Source of the DNA: Malus domestica
Lineage: Eukaryota; Streptophyta; Magnoliopsida; Rosales; Rosaceae
Length of the DNA: 64,000 nucleotides
Assembly: GCF_042453785.1 (NCBI RefSeq)
Contig: NC_091675.1
Span: 3,112,501-3,176,500, forward strand
Direction: 5' to 3'
Shown here: positions 33,902-47,300 of the stretch, in pieces
Layout: each line of letters starts with the position of its first letter
Position numbering within the stretch: position 1 is the first letter of the stretch
Notes under the pieces: model-generated
What the model saw: the letters and a program-made list of their open reading frames with translations, nothing else
Database searches by the model: none
What the model was told of the DNA's origin: nothing
Translations under genes and position numbers: made by a program

Positions 33902-36900
33902 TCAATCGGGTAGGTATTGTTCGAGACGGTCCTTCAATTTTTGGAATGTTACGGGCTTTGGCACGAATGAGTCCATTCCACTTTTGAAACATTCTTCTGC
34001 ACTCTCTGAAAATGCATTTGCTGTCATCTGTATCATAACATGATGATGCATTAGTATATTGTGTTGTTAGTAGCTTAAGCGAAAAACTTAGATTAGATCA
34101 ATAGGACTGTAAATATAGGCGCACCGCTATGATGGGGATTCGCTTTCTAGAAGGCGTGTACCCATGACCGTTCTGTAATGTTTCTGATGAAGGCAGAGGA
34201 AGCTCAATTCCAGCTTTCTCCGCTGCATCCCAGTTGCCGGTTTCTTCGAAAGAACGTATAATTCTTGTAGTTTGAAGGCCATCCATAACTGGCATGTGAA
34301 CATCCTGCAAAATTTACGACAACCATGAATACCAAGATGTGCGTGATCCTTTTGTCTCTATAAACGAACACAGCCTTTGGATTTTTGTAGAAATTATGTA
34401 CCATCAGGATGAGATTGTATCTACAGCGTTGAACGGCACGCACAGCTTCCATTCCATTGTACACAACATCAATGCTATGGCCTAACCGTTTCATCATGTT
34501 CTGTGCCACCATAACGTTAATCTTGTTATCTTCAACAAGAAGAATCCTAGGTTTCGATGTTGGTTTTGGTAAATTTGAACTGCTGCTAGTACTCTCTGAG
34601 TCTGCGTCGGGTTTCTCCTGCCTCTTGCATGTTCCTTGGGGTTCTCTTGTGGGTGCTGCTACAGCTGTTTCTCTTCTTTCCTCTGAAGGATGACTTGAAT
34701 TTGTACTTGTAGAGTCTTGGAATCGATTATACATGTCACCTCGACCCTGTTTGTTTGTACTAGCTGGATTTTCACTATTTGGATCTCGGATGTGGCTTGC
34801 TGAGGAGCGCTTTGGTTCCGATAATGTCTCAGCAAAATCACCTTCTGGGCAAGAGTTTTCAACCAAATCTATCTCCTCCGATCTGATGCTACCGTTTGGA
34901 AACGAGTATGAGTTTTGTGCAAACCCATCGAGTTTATGTGAACCGGTAAACCCCAAGTTTTGGGTCCTGGCAGCTCCATTAGAAGAGAACAGAGAACCTA
35001 AAGTTCGCGGCTGGAACTGGAAATAGCTGTCGGCTACTTCATCAGTTGCACCGTCTTGACTCGCCATATCCGACGCTTCATCAGAATCATCGGGGTCGTC
35101 GGAATGTTTTTCGGATGATGTCGAAACCTTGTACGGTAGTACAAACGTAAATGTCGACCCACATTTTTCTTTGCTAGATACTGTGAGCTGACCCCCCATT
35201 AGCTCAACCTACACCAAAACACACACAAACTTCTAAGAAAGCATTAAAAAAAACTGGGTGAAAAAAAAGGATAATAGGTAATGGTAAATAAGTGTATTAC
35301 CAGTTGTTTGCATATTGCTAGTCCTAATCCTGTCCCTCCATATTTTCGAGCATGATCAGCACTGACTTGCATGTATCTTTTGAACAGAGAAGGTAAAGCA
35401 TTTTCTGATGCATGAAAATTCAAAAGAACGTAATTAGAAATTTCAGATTTGGGGGTTTCCTTTTTCCGTTCATTGTAGAGATTACCACTTAAAAAGCATA
35501 CCCGGTATTCCGATTCCGGTGTCGTAGACATCACATCGTAACCAAACCGTTTTCGTTTCGGGCAAACGAGGTTCATCCTCTTGATCTGCTGCATCCATCG
35601 AAACTTCACGCTTAGTCGGGGTTCTAGGTTCGTCGTTAAGGGAGTGATTTTGGTGTGGTCGGTCTCCATCGAAACCTTCTTGGTCACAAGAAGTTTGAGA
35701 TGCTGGTTTCTCTGCTTCCGGTCCATTCTCTGAAACCGTCGATTGAACTGTATTCGGGTTTTGAGGGCATCCTTCGTCCTCTTGAAAAGACGGATTTGAC
35801 ACCACGTAAAGTTTTATCCCAACTTTGCCTTCATGAGTAAACTTGATTGCATTACTGATCAAATTGGTTAGGATTTGACGAATTCTTAAAACATCGCCGA
35901 TGACCTGAAATCGAAACATAAAAACCAAAAACACGATGATTTATAGATGTCCTTAGCAATGCAGAGGATGCAGGCGCTGCAATCTAATCTAAAGCCCTTA
36001 CCTCCACAGGAACATCCTCAGATACATGCCCTTCCAGGGTCAAAATTTTCTGCAATGATGCTGCCGCAGTCTGTAGTACGTGCCTTGCTACCTCTCGTGG
36101 CCGGAATTTCGTAGCTTCCAACTTCATTACTCCTGCACCGGGTGAGTTAAGGATTATCAGATGACGCGAGATTGATTGTTTCGGTAGTGATAGACAACAG
36201 GGAAAGGATGAGTTTTCAGACCTGACTCGACCTTGGAAAGGTCAAGGATGTCGTTTATCAGTTGAAGGACCAAATCTCCCGAAGATAACATGACGTCCAA
36301 AAGCTGGCGTTGCTCGCGATCAAGTTTCGTGGTGGTGAGAATCTCAGCCATGCTAACAACCCCGGAAAGAGGCGATCTTATCTCATGAGACATTGTTGCC
36401 AGCATCTGTTTCGCTCGCATTGTCTCCTCTGTGATGTGAATTGTTTTGTTCAGTTCTGTTTCCTTGGCTTTCTGGACTGCGATTTCTTCTCGAAGCTTCG
36501 CCATCTTCTCTCTTTTCCTCACCTGAATCGTTCACGAAGATGTACCAAGACCCCGATTTATAAGTTATCAGAAGAAAAAGCCTTGCATTGAAGCTAGAAA
36601 CAAAGCAAATACCTGATCAGTGACATCCATCCCCATGTAATTTATACCAATTGTTTCTCCTGCCTTGCTGAAGACAGGTTCCACATATATCAAAAACTTT
36701 TTTGTCCCGAACAACGGCGTTTCAAATGTCATCTCCCGTTTTGCAGGTATGCCTTTCTCAAGAACCTCTTTCTTGAAATCCTGAGCTTCTTGAACGCCGG
36801 CCCCGGAAAAAATTTCAACATCTGTTCTTCCTATAATGTCCTACAGAAAAACAACGAAAGCGATGAATTTTTAAGTGGTTTAGTATCACGCTTTTCACTT

Positions 36901-37852
36901 GAGCAATGCTGCGAAAAACGAGATTAGATGGAAGAAGAGGCGAGGATTAAGAACTTCGGAGGCAATTAATTACCTCCTCTTGCAAACTTGGGAAGTGATT
37001 ATAGATAAACCGATACCGCAATTCTTTATCCTAAAACACAAAGAAATAGAAATGGAAACGTAAGACCGTTTCGAACACTTTTGTCGTTAAGAAGAATTAA
37101 AACATAGGATTCACACGGTATTATCGATGTACCTGGTGGCCGATAACAACAGGTGCATTCTGAAGAACAAAATGCAAGAAATTATCAGCTCTTTTCAAAA
37201 TCTGAGACAGTTCTTCAACCGGCGATGACTGCCTTTCCAGAGACTGAATGCTTTCCTGCAATCTTTCCACAAGAATCTGCTCTCTCTCGGCGCTCGCCTC
37301 CAACACTTTCTCCAATTGCATTGCCCTCTGCTTCCAGTACGCAACAGTATCATACTCGGGTTCTACCTCAACCTTCTTTGTCTGCACAACAGCATCATGT
37401 TTCTTCGGGGCAATTTCCGGCCATATCTCATATACTTCATCCAAAATCGAAATGGGGCGCTTGTCACCTCCATAACTCTCTGACTCAAAGAGGTGGTCTT
37501 CCAATATCTCCAACTTCTTGAGCTCAACTTCCTGCCTCTGCTTGCTTAAGCTGTCGAGTTCTTCTCTGAGAAGGCGCACGGCGTTTGCCTGCTTGTACTC
37601 CCAGTGTTTTACGAGGAATGCAAGTTGCGAAGAGCCCTTATCGGTGTAGTTTGTCAGCTCGACAAGACGCTGAAAATCAACGATTGTTGGTTCCTCTAGG
37701 AATGTCACCTCCTCCAACATGTCCTCATCTCGCCCCGGGTTGTCTATGTTGAATTGCTTTCCGCCATCAGCTCCGATGTCGTCAGGCCACATGGAACGGA
37801 GGACTTCCATGTCCATGTCGTCGATGTTGTCGGTCTCCATATCCCAAACCAT
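33902..37852 (-). CDS. AHK5: Hybrid histidine kinase, AHK5 (CKI2) type, complete
   Basis: AHK5 is a soluble hybrid sensor kinase known in Arabidopsis for redox, ethylene and ABA signalling in guard cells and roots. Ten coding exons (minus): 37133-37852, 36974-37030, 36613-36840, 36222-36522, 36002-36132, 35502-35904, 35301-35404, 34402-35208, 34125-34304 and 33902-34027. Splice sites and phases agree, giving 1018 residues. The ATG at 37852 (MVWDMETD) is chosen because upstream in-frame codons lack ATG. Domains: coiled coil (about 75-235), PAS-like segment ([12 protein letters not shown] to [10 protein letters not shown]), HisKA with [11 protein letters not shown] (His381), HATPase with [17 protein letters not shown] and GGTGLGL, and a receiver with [20 protein letters not shown] (Asp918) and PKP (Lys1001). 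No membrane segment. Low-complexity linkers make it longer than Arabidopsis AHK5 (about 920). Confidence 0.95.
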
Positions 37853-37920
37853 CAAATTCACTTCCAAAATTTACCACTTTCTCACTCTTTGCATTTCAGT
37901 AAATCACAATTTTTAAATTT

Positions 37921-38410
37921 CTGCAACATAAAAAAAAATGACAGCTTTCCCAGGAACCTGAAGAAGATTCCCGATTCTGGTAAAAACCCAGATGCTGAAA
38001 AAATGAAATTAAATCGTATTCAAGAGAAGAACGCAGAAACTAAAAGTCCCAAAATTAATTGTTAAAAAAATAAATAAATCATTGCATTACAAAATTCTTG
38101 GATTAGTCTTAATTAATTAAACTAAGAACAAAAGTATCAAAATCAACAGACTCCTTCATTAATTCTCTCAATTCTAAGTTAAAACTTAAATAATTTGTCA
38201 TTTTACAATAGAAGACAAGGCAAGAACCCGATTTTCGGCACACAATGAAGCCGAGATCCATGACATCAACAAAAACAAGTCAAACATGATTAGAAAATCA
38301 AATGAATCAATGGAGTTGATCAAGCTGCACAATTCGAAAAACGAACATAACCAAGCGAGAAATTAAGGCCAAAACAGCGAATTAATGACGGCCATTGTCA
38401 AAGAACTAAC
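37921..38410 (-). other. Probable 5'-UTR intron of the AHK5-type gene
   Basis: On the minus strand a donor (GCGAAAAG then GTTAGT, 38409-38410) and an acceptor (TATGTTGCAG at 37921-37922) bracket AT-rich DNA ahead of the start codon. The leader exon upstream contains a GA/CT-rich tract. This is inferred from splice signals only. Confidence 0.5.
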
Positions 38411-38542
38411 CTTTTCGCACCGAAACGGAGGAGGAAGAAGATGAACAGAGTTCGAGAATGGAAAAAAGCTTTTACTGTAGATCTTGGGGAGGAATATCAT
38501 CAACTGTTTAGTCAATATAATTTTACTGTGATTGAATCAACG

Positions 38543-38563
38543 AGAGAGAGAGAGAGAGAGAAA
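38543..38563. repeat. (GA)n microsatellite in the AHK5 leader or promoter
   Basis: About ten GA units. A further CCT/CTT trinucleotide tract lies at 38775-38802. Confidence 0.8.
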
Positions 38564-38639
38564 ACCAAAAGAAAAATATTTGAGAGAGGAGAGAAAACCA
38601 AGAAGCCATGTGCATTTGGAGGTCAAAAATATTAGAGAA

Positions 38640-39490
38640 TTATATTGGTTCCTATTAAGATGGCCAATTTTTTAATTTAAAAGTTAATCTTAGTGAACAA
38701 AAAATGCATATATTTAAATTTTAGTTTTTCTTTCTCTTAATTTTTTTTTTTTTTTGGAGGTTTACATGCAGAGCTCCTCCTCCTCCTCCTCCTCTTCTTC
38801 TTAAAACCCCTTAAAAAATATTTGATCTTTCATACAAAAAGCTTGGAATTCTCTCTCTGTTCTTCTCTCTCTCCAGAAAATTTGGGAGTTGGAGGAGAGA
38901 GAGAGGGGCGTTTGGGAGTTTGGAGGTTTTCATATGGCTGGGAGATTATGTTATTCCCCGCCATTTCCTAGGCGGGTGACGTGTGGGGGAAGCACGGCTG
39001 AGGGGGTTGACGAAATACAAAGTTCTGTGTCGGTCACTGATCTGAATTTTAATTTTTTATGCATTAAATTTTAAAATATTTTGGAAAAAAAAAGATTATG
39101 GAAAATAATTTGAAAAAAAAAATGAAAATACAGTGAATAAATACAGAGGAAAGCGGAGGGTAAAAAGGACTGGAACCTTCTTATTTATAAACCAAGCTTT
39201 TATGCTTGGATTAGTTAATTAATTGGTGGTCTTAATTGTGGTTTAAGACTTAATTTTGCTTTTGCTTTGCTTTTAAAAGACAAAACAAAGGTTAGATCTT
39301 TTTAAGGATAATGAACATTATTGAAGAAACAGGACGTGTGAGGGTCACCCAAAATAAAGTAATATTTCAATGTAGTTGGAACATGGCCTCATATTATTAT
39401 TTCACTTAAATTGTAATGCATGAATTATTTTTCATTTACACATGTCATTTTACTTTTATTATAACATATAAAGCAGTACACTACGTACAT
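38640..39490. other. Intergenic, no gene recognised
   Basis: AT-rich with CT/GA-rich tracts at 38850-38905. A short open frame at 38889-39074 shows no protein signal. Confidence 0.4.
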
Positions 39491-39499
39491 AATTTTTTT

Positions 39500-39690
39500 T
39501 ATTTATTATAATTAAGGGGAGTGGAAGGATTCGCATGTGGTCGAATATCCTGTGTTGGATGTTTACGTTTCTTTCCATGTGTCATGTGTTTAAAACTCCC
39601 ACTATAGTTTAGAAGAGGGGAGTTTCGAACCTGAAAAATATGATGAAAACTCAACATCCTATCCACTAAGATATTGAACCACACGTCACT
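39500..39690 (-). mobile_element. tRNA-derived SINE
   Basis: Minus strand reads GTGGTTCAATATCTTAGTGG (box A, about 39661-39682), then GGTTCGAAACTCC (box B, 39619-39631), matching pol-III internal promoter order and spacing, followed by an unrelated body. Exact ends are uncertain. Confidence 0.6.
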
Positions 39691-39743
39691 ACGTACATAA
39701 AACTTTCTCACAAAAACTACTTACAATATGATGATGGTATTAG

Positions 39744-42104
39744 TGACACACCCCGACCGAAGTCGAGACGTGCTGGCCGTCATGTGAGAATGACGTAGCC
39801 ATGAGCGCAAAGCGGAAGCGATAAAGAGTAAGAAAACTACTAACAATTTAAAACCAAGAAATTAACAATCCCAACTAAGAAAGGATACTAGTGAGAGTTT
39901 AAGTGTATAAATACATTTTCAGAGCAATAAGAAAGTCTAGTTGTAGTCAAGTAGGACAATTACTAAGATACAACACCAGAGGGTGAATCCTACTTTTTCG
40001 GGATATGTCAGAACACCGTTGAATTCCTCGTGGCCACCAAACTCTGCTAACTAAAACTTGGAGGGGCGAAAAACAAAGTTGAGTGGGTCAGTAAAACACA
40101 TTTACAAGAAAACCTTATTTTCCTTTGAATATACTAACCCCTCGCCGTAAAACAAGTATAAAATTTTTCCAAATTAATATATTAGAATATACATAAATAT
40201 ATATATGTGTAATTATATCATTTCAATCATGCTTCACATAATCATAAACATATGTATGACATGCCAAAATATAACAAAGTAAACAATCCAGTTAAGAATG
40301 ATTTCATATAAATATGATATGCTAGCCGGAACCCCTGTGGTAGTATGTACGACTGAATTCATAGCTTAAAAGTCAATATAGCCGGAGTCATTACAATGAC
40401 ATATACGGCAATATACTACACATAAGTCGGAACCACAAAAAAAAGGGTATGTACGACAAGATTGGGTGTAATGTAATTATGCTCAATTTTATTCTCTCAT
40501 AATAGCCGGGCGATAAATCGCTAGTCACCTACGAGTCGGAACCATAAATAAGGTCTGTACGACAAGACTGTGCACTTAAGTTGGATCCAATATAAGCATA
40601 TAGTGTAGGAGGTGACGTAAATAAACAGGCATGTACTTCACATCTCTGGCTAAATCACAATCACCCTATGTGCAATTTTATGAGCTCAACATTATTCAAT
40701 CACATATCACATAATTGACAATTCACATAATCAAAACATAACTCACCTGAGCTTACCTAGACCTCCACAGAACCAGGCGACAATATGCATAATTATGATA
40801 ATGCATATACTAAAATAAAATATAGGCATTGGCATAGCATGGCATTTAAATCACATTTCCTTTAAATACGTTTTCTGGGAAAAACGTCAAGTGTATATAT
40901 ATATATATATATACTGAAAATAACTGCACACTCACAGATATGTCGATGGGTCGTAGTCCCCAAGCCTGGATTGATTACGCACGTCCTGAGAATAAGTCTC
41001 ACCTATAGGCATAATAACAGAATAAATGTTATTTAACGCACATAACCAACAATAGGTACTAACTTCTCATATATTGCTCAATTTGAGTATATGAATATAC
41101 CACAGTGACCTACACAACCTCAGGATCATCCCCTAATTTTTAGAATATTTTTCCTAGCTCCCACGCGCCGGCCAAAGCACGGCCAGATGCGCCCCCACGC
41201 GCGGCCATGTGCCAAGCACACTGACGGTGTCAACTAACGCCATCAGGCATATTTCAGAATATTTCGTTTATTCCTTAACAAAACTTAACGGCGTGACCTA
41301 ACGCCGTTAGAATATTCCGTTAAACTTAACGGAATATCCTCTTGTCTTCTACCTTTAGCTCCGGCGACCGTCGCCATCGCCGGAAACTAGGAAATTTTCA
41401 TTTCCTTATATCTTCTTCGTTTTTAACCAAAAATTTATGAAACTTGAACCAATTTAAAGATCTCACAATGACGAACAAAACCATACCTGATTCGAGCCCT
41501 GAAACCATCGGAATCCCGCCGGAAAAAGCTTCGATAATCCGACAAACCTTAAAACTCATCATTCTCACGATTCCGACGTCCAATTTCTTCAAACAAAGTA
41601 CTCCGAGCTTCGTAAGGATCTCCTTAAGCTCCCTATGTCCTTTAAATTCCCTAAAAATCAACATTTTACGTGAGCATGAATAGTATCCCAAATCGGGTTT
41701 TGTGGTTTGACGTGAAATCGAAGGTAATCTTACCTGTAATTGGTACCTTTGAACTTGTGAGGATCTTAGGAACACAATGGTACCATTTTTCTTCTTCGAT
41801 CTGTCACGTTTACAAGGGTTTCTGGTTGTGTCCGTACAAGAGAGGAAGAGAGGGAGAGTGTGAGTCTGAGAGAGAAAGGGGGCACGGGAGTGAGAGAGAG
41901 AGAGAAAGTGAGGTGTAGTGTGTGGACCAAATCTCTCCAACCAATCAAAATTTAGTCTTTCTTAGTTCCTAAGTGGTTCCAAAAACTTAGGAAATCATAA
42001 TTAAATCCAACTTAAATACAAGTCATACACCACACAACTTAACGTCCAAGGGTAAACTAGTAATTTCACGTAAACGGAAATTATTTTCCGGAACAGGCTG
42101 TCAC
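39744..42104 (-). mobile_element. Solo-LTR-like element, 2.36 kb
   Basis: Flanked by ATTAG on both sides (39739-39743 and 42105-42109). On the minus strand it starts GTGACAGCCTGTTCCGG and ends CGGTCGGGGTGTGTCA, resembling long Gypsy (Tat-like) LTRs. The left part has repeated phrases such as GTCGGAACCA with GTACGACAAGA (40428-40570). GA-rich and (AT)n tracts lie at 41840-41905 and 40898-40914. No internal pol domain or second LTR is seen. The open frame 41398-41940 (minus) is low-complexity. Family assignment is inference. Confidence 0.6.
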
Positions 42105-42109
42105 ATTAG

Positions 42110-43830
42110 TGTTATTATATTTTAAATTGAATATTAAGTAGTTGGAAAGACTGGAAAAAAAAAAGAAGAAAAATAGTTGGAAAATAAAATAGATTCCTCG
42201 TCACTTATAGTACCTTAATAAACACAAAAATTAAAACAGATAGAATAATGTTGCCAATTATTTTATGAGAGACCATACCATCAAATAATCTGACCATTTG
42301 GAAGCAAGGGTATGGGTGCGAATTAAATTGGTGTACACATATTGGCTTTACCTAACGCGAGAAAGTCTAGGTTATGTTCATTGTATATGCCATCACACTG
42401 GCAATAAGGTGGGATCCCTTGCATATAGTCTGGTCAGATCTCTTTTATTGTCAGTGCCTTGCACTCTACAGCAACTAATCGTACCTCAAAGACACCTCTC
42501 ACAACATGTCGTGGAGAGGAAGAAGACTAGCATTCATGCCAAAATACTCTTCCACGAAAGTTATAAGCATTAGTAAAAATGTTAATTATATGGATCAACA
42601 ATTAAAATCTTAGATTAGACAGTTGTCTAATGAAATAAATAAATATATATATATAATTTTTTTTTTTAAGAAGAGAAGTAGCTGGTAGCTTTTCCGCGGC
42701 AGTTCACTCTTGAGGCTGGGAAGACTCACATAGCTATTTTAAGCTTTTCCTGGGCACCATAGTGTGATTTATGAGCACCAAGAATCAAATTCAGAAAGTG
42801 TCGTGTGGAATATGGACCTAAAATTCATCTCTAACTACTCCGCTACTCTACTCATATGACTTTTTGTAATGTAAAAGTACAATGTTTTGTTTTGTTTTCT
42901 AATTACATTCAGATATGAAATAAACGTGTTGTTTTTGCACTCTAACTGTCTAACATAGGTATAACACTTCAAGTAGAATTAAAAAATATAGATTACCGTG
43001 TAAAAAACACATAATATACAGATTAATTAAGGTTTTCCGTTACCCTCAAGAAAGATTATCAGTGGCACGAAAATTAAATTTACGCCAAGAAATATTGACA
43101 TTTCGCACTGATTAATGCTCTAGGCAGCTTCCTACACCCTTAAACAAGGATTAATTAAGTCGAATAAATAAATATACAAGCCAATGTGATACAGTCCCCC
43201 CTTTCTGCTGATTTATAGACCATTAGAGCGTTTTAGGGTTTTTTTTTTTTTTTTTTTTTTGAGTAGATCATTAGAAACTTATTTAACAAAAGCGAATTAT
43301 TATTAGCATTGCAAAAAATTTATTCTACACTCCAAATTTTTTATATTAGGAAATAAAAATACATTTGTGAGAAGTGTAAAATGAAATTTTTAAAATATCA
43401 ATAACACTTCCCTAACAAAATATTATTGTGATTAATCTACATTGACATTTTCTTAAGGATGACCTTGGCACAATGGAAAGCAACTGAAATATTGTTTCTT
43501 TGTGATCGAAAGATCACGAGTTCAAATCGTGAAAAAACCTCTTTACAAAAACAAGAATAAAGCCAAGTATGACATACGTTCCCTCTTCAATTCTCACAAA
43601 ACGTAAAGTTTTATTGATTTAGGATTGCCCTTTCTTAATTTGCATTGACATTTTTTTAGGGTTTTCATACATTGTTTTTTGTATGGTAAGTGGCTTGGGT
43701 CTGTTCTCTCTGCAACATTAGATATATCTAATCGGGGGAAGGGAATTGGTGAGCATATAATACGTACACAAACACAGACCAAAACATGTGATGTGATTAA
43801 AATACACAATATTTAACAGACAATGATTGG
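42110..43830. other. Intergenic, no gene recognised
   Basis: AT-rich, with a poly-T run of about 24 at 43239-43262. It contains the SINE at 43455. Confidence 0.4.
43455..43575 (+). mobile_element. tRNA-derived SINE
   Basis: Box A GACCTTGGCACAATGG (43461-43476) and box B GAGTTCAAATCGTG (43518-43531) have the layout of plant tRNA-derived SINEs. The rest is short and ends in an A-rich stretch. Confidence 0.65.
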
Positions 43831-43988
43831 CTGCCCTTCCATTTTCCGTGCCTTTCTGTTTTGTGTGATTACAGTTAAGTCACGTTAATATTTTATATTG
43901 ATTTTTATAGAGATAATAAAATTAAAATAAATAGTAATATAAAATGTTGATGTGGTTTATCGTGACCAATGACACAAGAAGTGGGCAG
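43831..43988. mobile_element. Foldback MITE, family 2, copy 1
   Basis: Ends CTGCCC and GGGCAG. Inner arms CACGTTAATATTTTATATTG and its mirror. Same family, in the opposite orientation, as 53824-54018. Confidence 0.6.
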
Positions 43989-44184
43989 ACAATCCTTGTC
44001 CATATTTAACTGCATCATTGGCGACTTTGCTCTGACCCCAACATGCAATCCACCATAAATTTTTGTGCCAATTGGAATTAGCCAGGTTTAACCACCAGTT
44101 CTTCGCCATCTGTCCTGCGGTCGGTAATGTCGGTCAAAAGTTAATCAACGCGTTCATGTCAAATTCATAGACACATGCTTATAT

Positions 44185-44372
44185 AGAGATTCTATGATCG
44201 TGACCGTTTATTGTATAATGTGCAGTTAGTTTTTGTTATGTATTATTTATATTTAATTTTAAATTTTAAATTTTAAATTTTAAAATAATTTCTGACGATA
44301 TACGAAGAACGGTCATAATCAAGGAATTCACAGGATCTCTAGGAAAAGGATTCGACGAGGATCCTTTTCCCA
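44185..44372. mobile_element. Foldback MITE, family 3, diverged copy
   Basis: Its right half (GGTCATAATCAAGGAATTC, then AGGATCCTTTTCCC) matches the element at 61848-62049. The left arm is partly degraded. Confidence 0.45.
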
Positions 44373-47300
44373 TGCTTATAACACATTGTTTGATTAATTA
44401 CTAAACCCTAGTTTCATCATTTCATAATTCCCTCTACTACATATGCAATGAATTTGCGTTTGTTGTTGTAGTAAGATTTTTTACTGTACTAGAAACACAG
44501 CCTAATACATCAAGTATAATAATATAATTGGTTGAAATTAAAAAATTAAAAAAAATCAAACACTTGTATTATAACACTTAATGTATCGGGCCGTATTATT
44601 GGCATACTAAAAAGTTTCTCGTTATTGTAGTCAATTTGGTAATGTGCGTGAACGGACTGTTGGTTTACGTACAGACTAGAAGCGCATGTTGTTAATGGCC
44701 ATAATGGAGAATCGCTTGAAGAACTGATCTTAATTAGTAAATATTCGTTAAGTAATATGCTAATATGCTTGAGTGAACAAGTTATGACTATACATCTACA
44801 TGAAGATTGGAGAACACATTTGGTTAACGACTGAAAATTAGTCACGTGCATAGTATGAGCGATTGACATTAGCAAAATTTCAAGCTTGTGACGCCATGCA
44901 CGTTGAGGCATTACGAGACTACGTTTGATCTTGGTTCCATGCAAATAAACAAACAGTTTTTTATGTTTGTCTCAGACTCCATCAGCAATCAGGTGCCTGG
45001 TGGACGGGGGCTCCACATTTCATGCTACTTCAGCCAGCAAATTGGCCACGTAGAGTGCGGGACCCGCATGCTTTCCCATTTAGTGCGCACTTTTTCGAGA
45101 CAGCTAGCTAATCCATTATCTCTCAATTCTCAATATAAAACCAGCTTTGCTACTGCAAATTTTTCCAACATAAAATTAAAAAATATTGCATTGCTGATGC
45201 AAATTGACATTTATTTTCCTTTTTGAATTCTTTATATTTTCGTTAAATATTAATAATATCCCACTAAATAAAGCAAGGACCACAATAATTTTTTTTGTCG
45301 AAAAAGACCACAATAATTAGATATTGTAGTTAGAGAAAAGAGAGTTGTTAGGGTTCGAATTCAATGGAGGTCAACGATTGTGGAGTTGGATGTGTGAAGT
45401 CGCATGTGCCATGCACCAAAGAATGAAAAAAAAAAAAAAACAATGACAAGCATATTCTAACCTAAAAAAGAAAGATGGTAAGGGAAAGAGGCTTTTTTGA
45501 GTTATATATACGTTAACGACGGAGTCAGAATTTTTAAATAATTCATAATATCAATAAAAAAAAGTTTTATTAGGTTATTTCATCAAGTGCTTAGCAGACC
45601 CTTGCCAATTTCTACCAATATATACCGAAAGTTTATGCTAACATATGTCGAACTACTATTATTTATAGAGGCTTGTCGATAGTGGATGCAATATACTATG
45701 GAGTAATATTGAAGACTGTCAAGACTTGTCAACTAAAGTATTTTATCGAGCACATGATGCATACAATAGAGTCACACACAAGAAGAGAGAATAAGGAAGA
45801 CAAGAACGATTGAAGAAAATAGAAGAAGTAGGAGAAGAAGGTTGGAATTTAGTTGCCTTATGTTTATAGGGGTCAAATACAATACATAAACAAATATACA
45901 TGAGGTTTTTGAAGTTGTTAGAGTCAAAAGCAACTAATGACCTCATGACGACTCCGTCACTATCTTAAAATGAGGAAACGAGTAATACTAAATCTATCAA
46001 CGGTTTTAAAATTCAACTATTCGTCAACTTTGTTACGTAGATTGAGTTTAATATAAGTGTTGCATTTTTATGGTTTGACATCATGCTAGAGAGTTAAGTA
46101 AAACGTATGAAAAGGAAAAGATAGAGTACCATTCGCATCAATTGTTTTAAAATTCAACTATTTTCTCAACATTCTTATATCAATTTATGTTGCATTTTCA
46201 TTGTCTAACATCACATCAAAGAGTTAAATAAAAGTCAAAAAGAAAAAGATCGAGAAACAATTAACCGTTCAAGCACTATTCAACAACGGGAGGATGAAAT
46301 CAATGATGAATTGTGATGTATGATCTCCCACTCCCGGATTTGGGAACGTAGGAGGAGGAGGTCTAGAAAACACCAAGAACAACCACAATCCACAAAGTCC
46401 GGAGCTAGCTAACCCTACTTAGTATTGTTAATAACCTTGGATGTATTTGTCATTAGCTAATAGGATCACAGACAACTTCCGACAAAATGGACTATCAAGT
46501 TTCTGCACTTAAATTTCATAAATTACCCAAATTAACACGATTAAACCAAATAATAATATTAATAATCAAAATTATGATTAATTAATCAATAATTTTTTTG
46601 TTGCATATGAAGAAGAAGATAAAAAGAAGGTGGACAACACCACTCCGGGTTTTCTTACTTAGCCTCCCCATATCCAAACCCTACTAAAGCTAATTAATCT
46701 ACCTTTAGCCATGGAAATGTAAAAAAAGGTAAATCTATGGGCAAGGAAGAAGATAAAATGCATGTCGTTTTCATAGTTTCATTTGAAAGTGTTTTTGCAA
46801 CCATTTGATATATATATTTCTTAATGTGTGACAAGTTAGAGAGCAGCACGTGCTCTTAGCTTAATTATCTGTTTAATTCATATACTTCCATTTCTCTCAA
46901 TCCGCGTAATATAATTGGGTTTATTTTTTAGAGTTTTTACGCCGTCGTCTACGCGTAAAAATGTTCAGAGAGAACTCATCTCCTTAACATCCCATCATAG
47001 GTCATCCGACTGTCAAAAATTTAATGAAATGCTCGAAAAATAAAAAAAAGTATGTAGATAGCACCACCCTTCTTATAATGGAGCACTTTCAATGAAAAAT
47101 AGAGAGGAAGAGAGCCTTTAATTTTGGATCGTTTCCCTTTCCATATGAAACAAAAATAATGCTATAGCCAAAAGAAATTATTAAATATAAAAACTTTCAA
47201 CCAAAAAAATATAATTGTTTTCTTTATACCCAAAAAAAAAATTTGTTAACAATTTTTAATCACTGGTATTCTTCCACCCAAAAAGAATTAATCTTTTAGG

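Noticed and set aside
37853..37867. Upstream start of the AHK5 frame giving MEVNL
   Set aside because: The codon at 37867 is TTG; the first ATG is at 37852 and matches the family's N-terminus.
41398..41940. Minus-strand open frame of 180 codons
   Set aside because: It lies inside the solo-LTR-like element and encodes low-complexity Leu/Ser/His-rich peptide from GA-rich DNA.
43461..43535. A true tRNA gene
   Set aside because: Box A and B are present but no cloverleaf with paired acceptor stem can be drawn; a SINE is the better reading.
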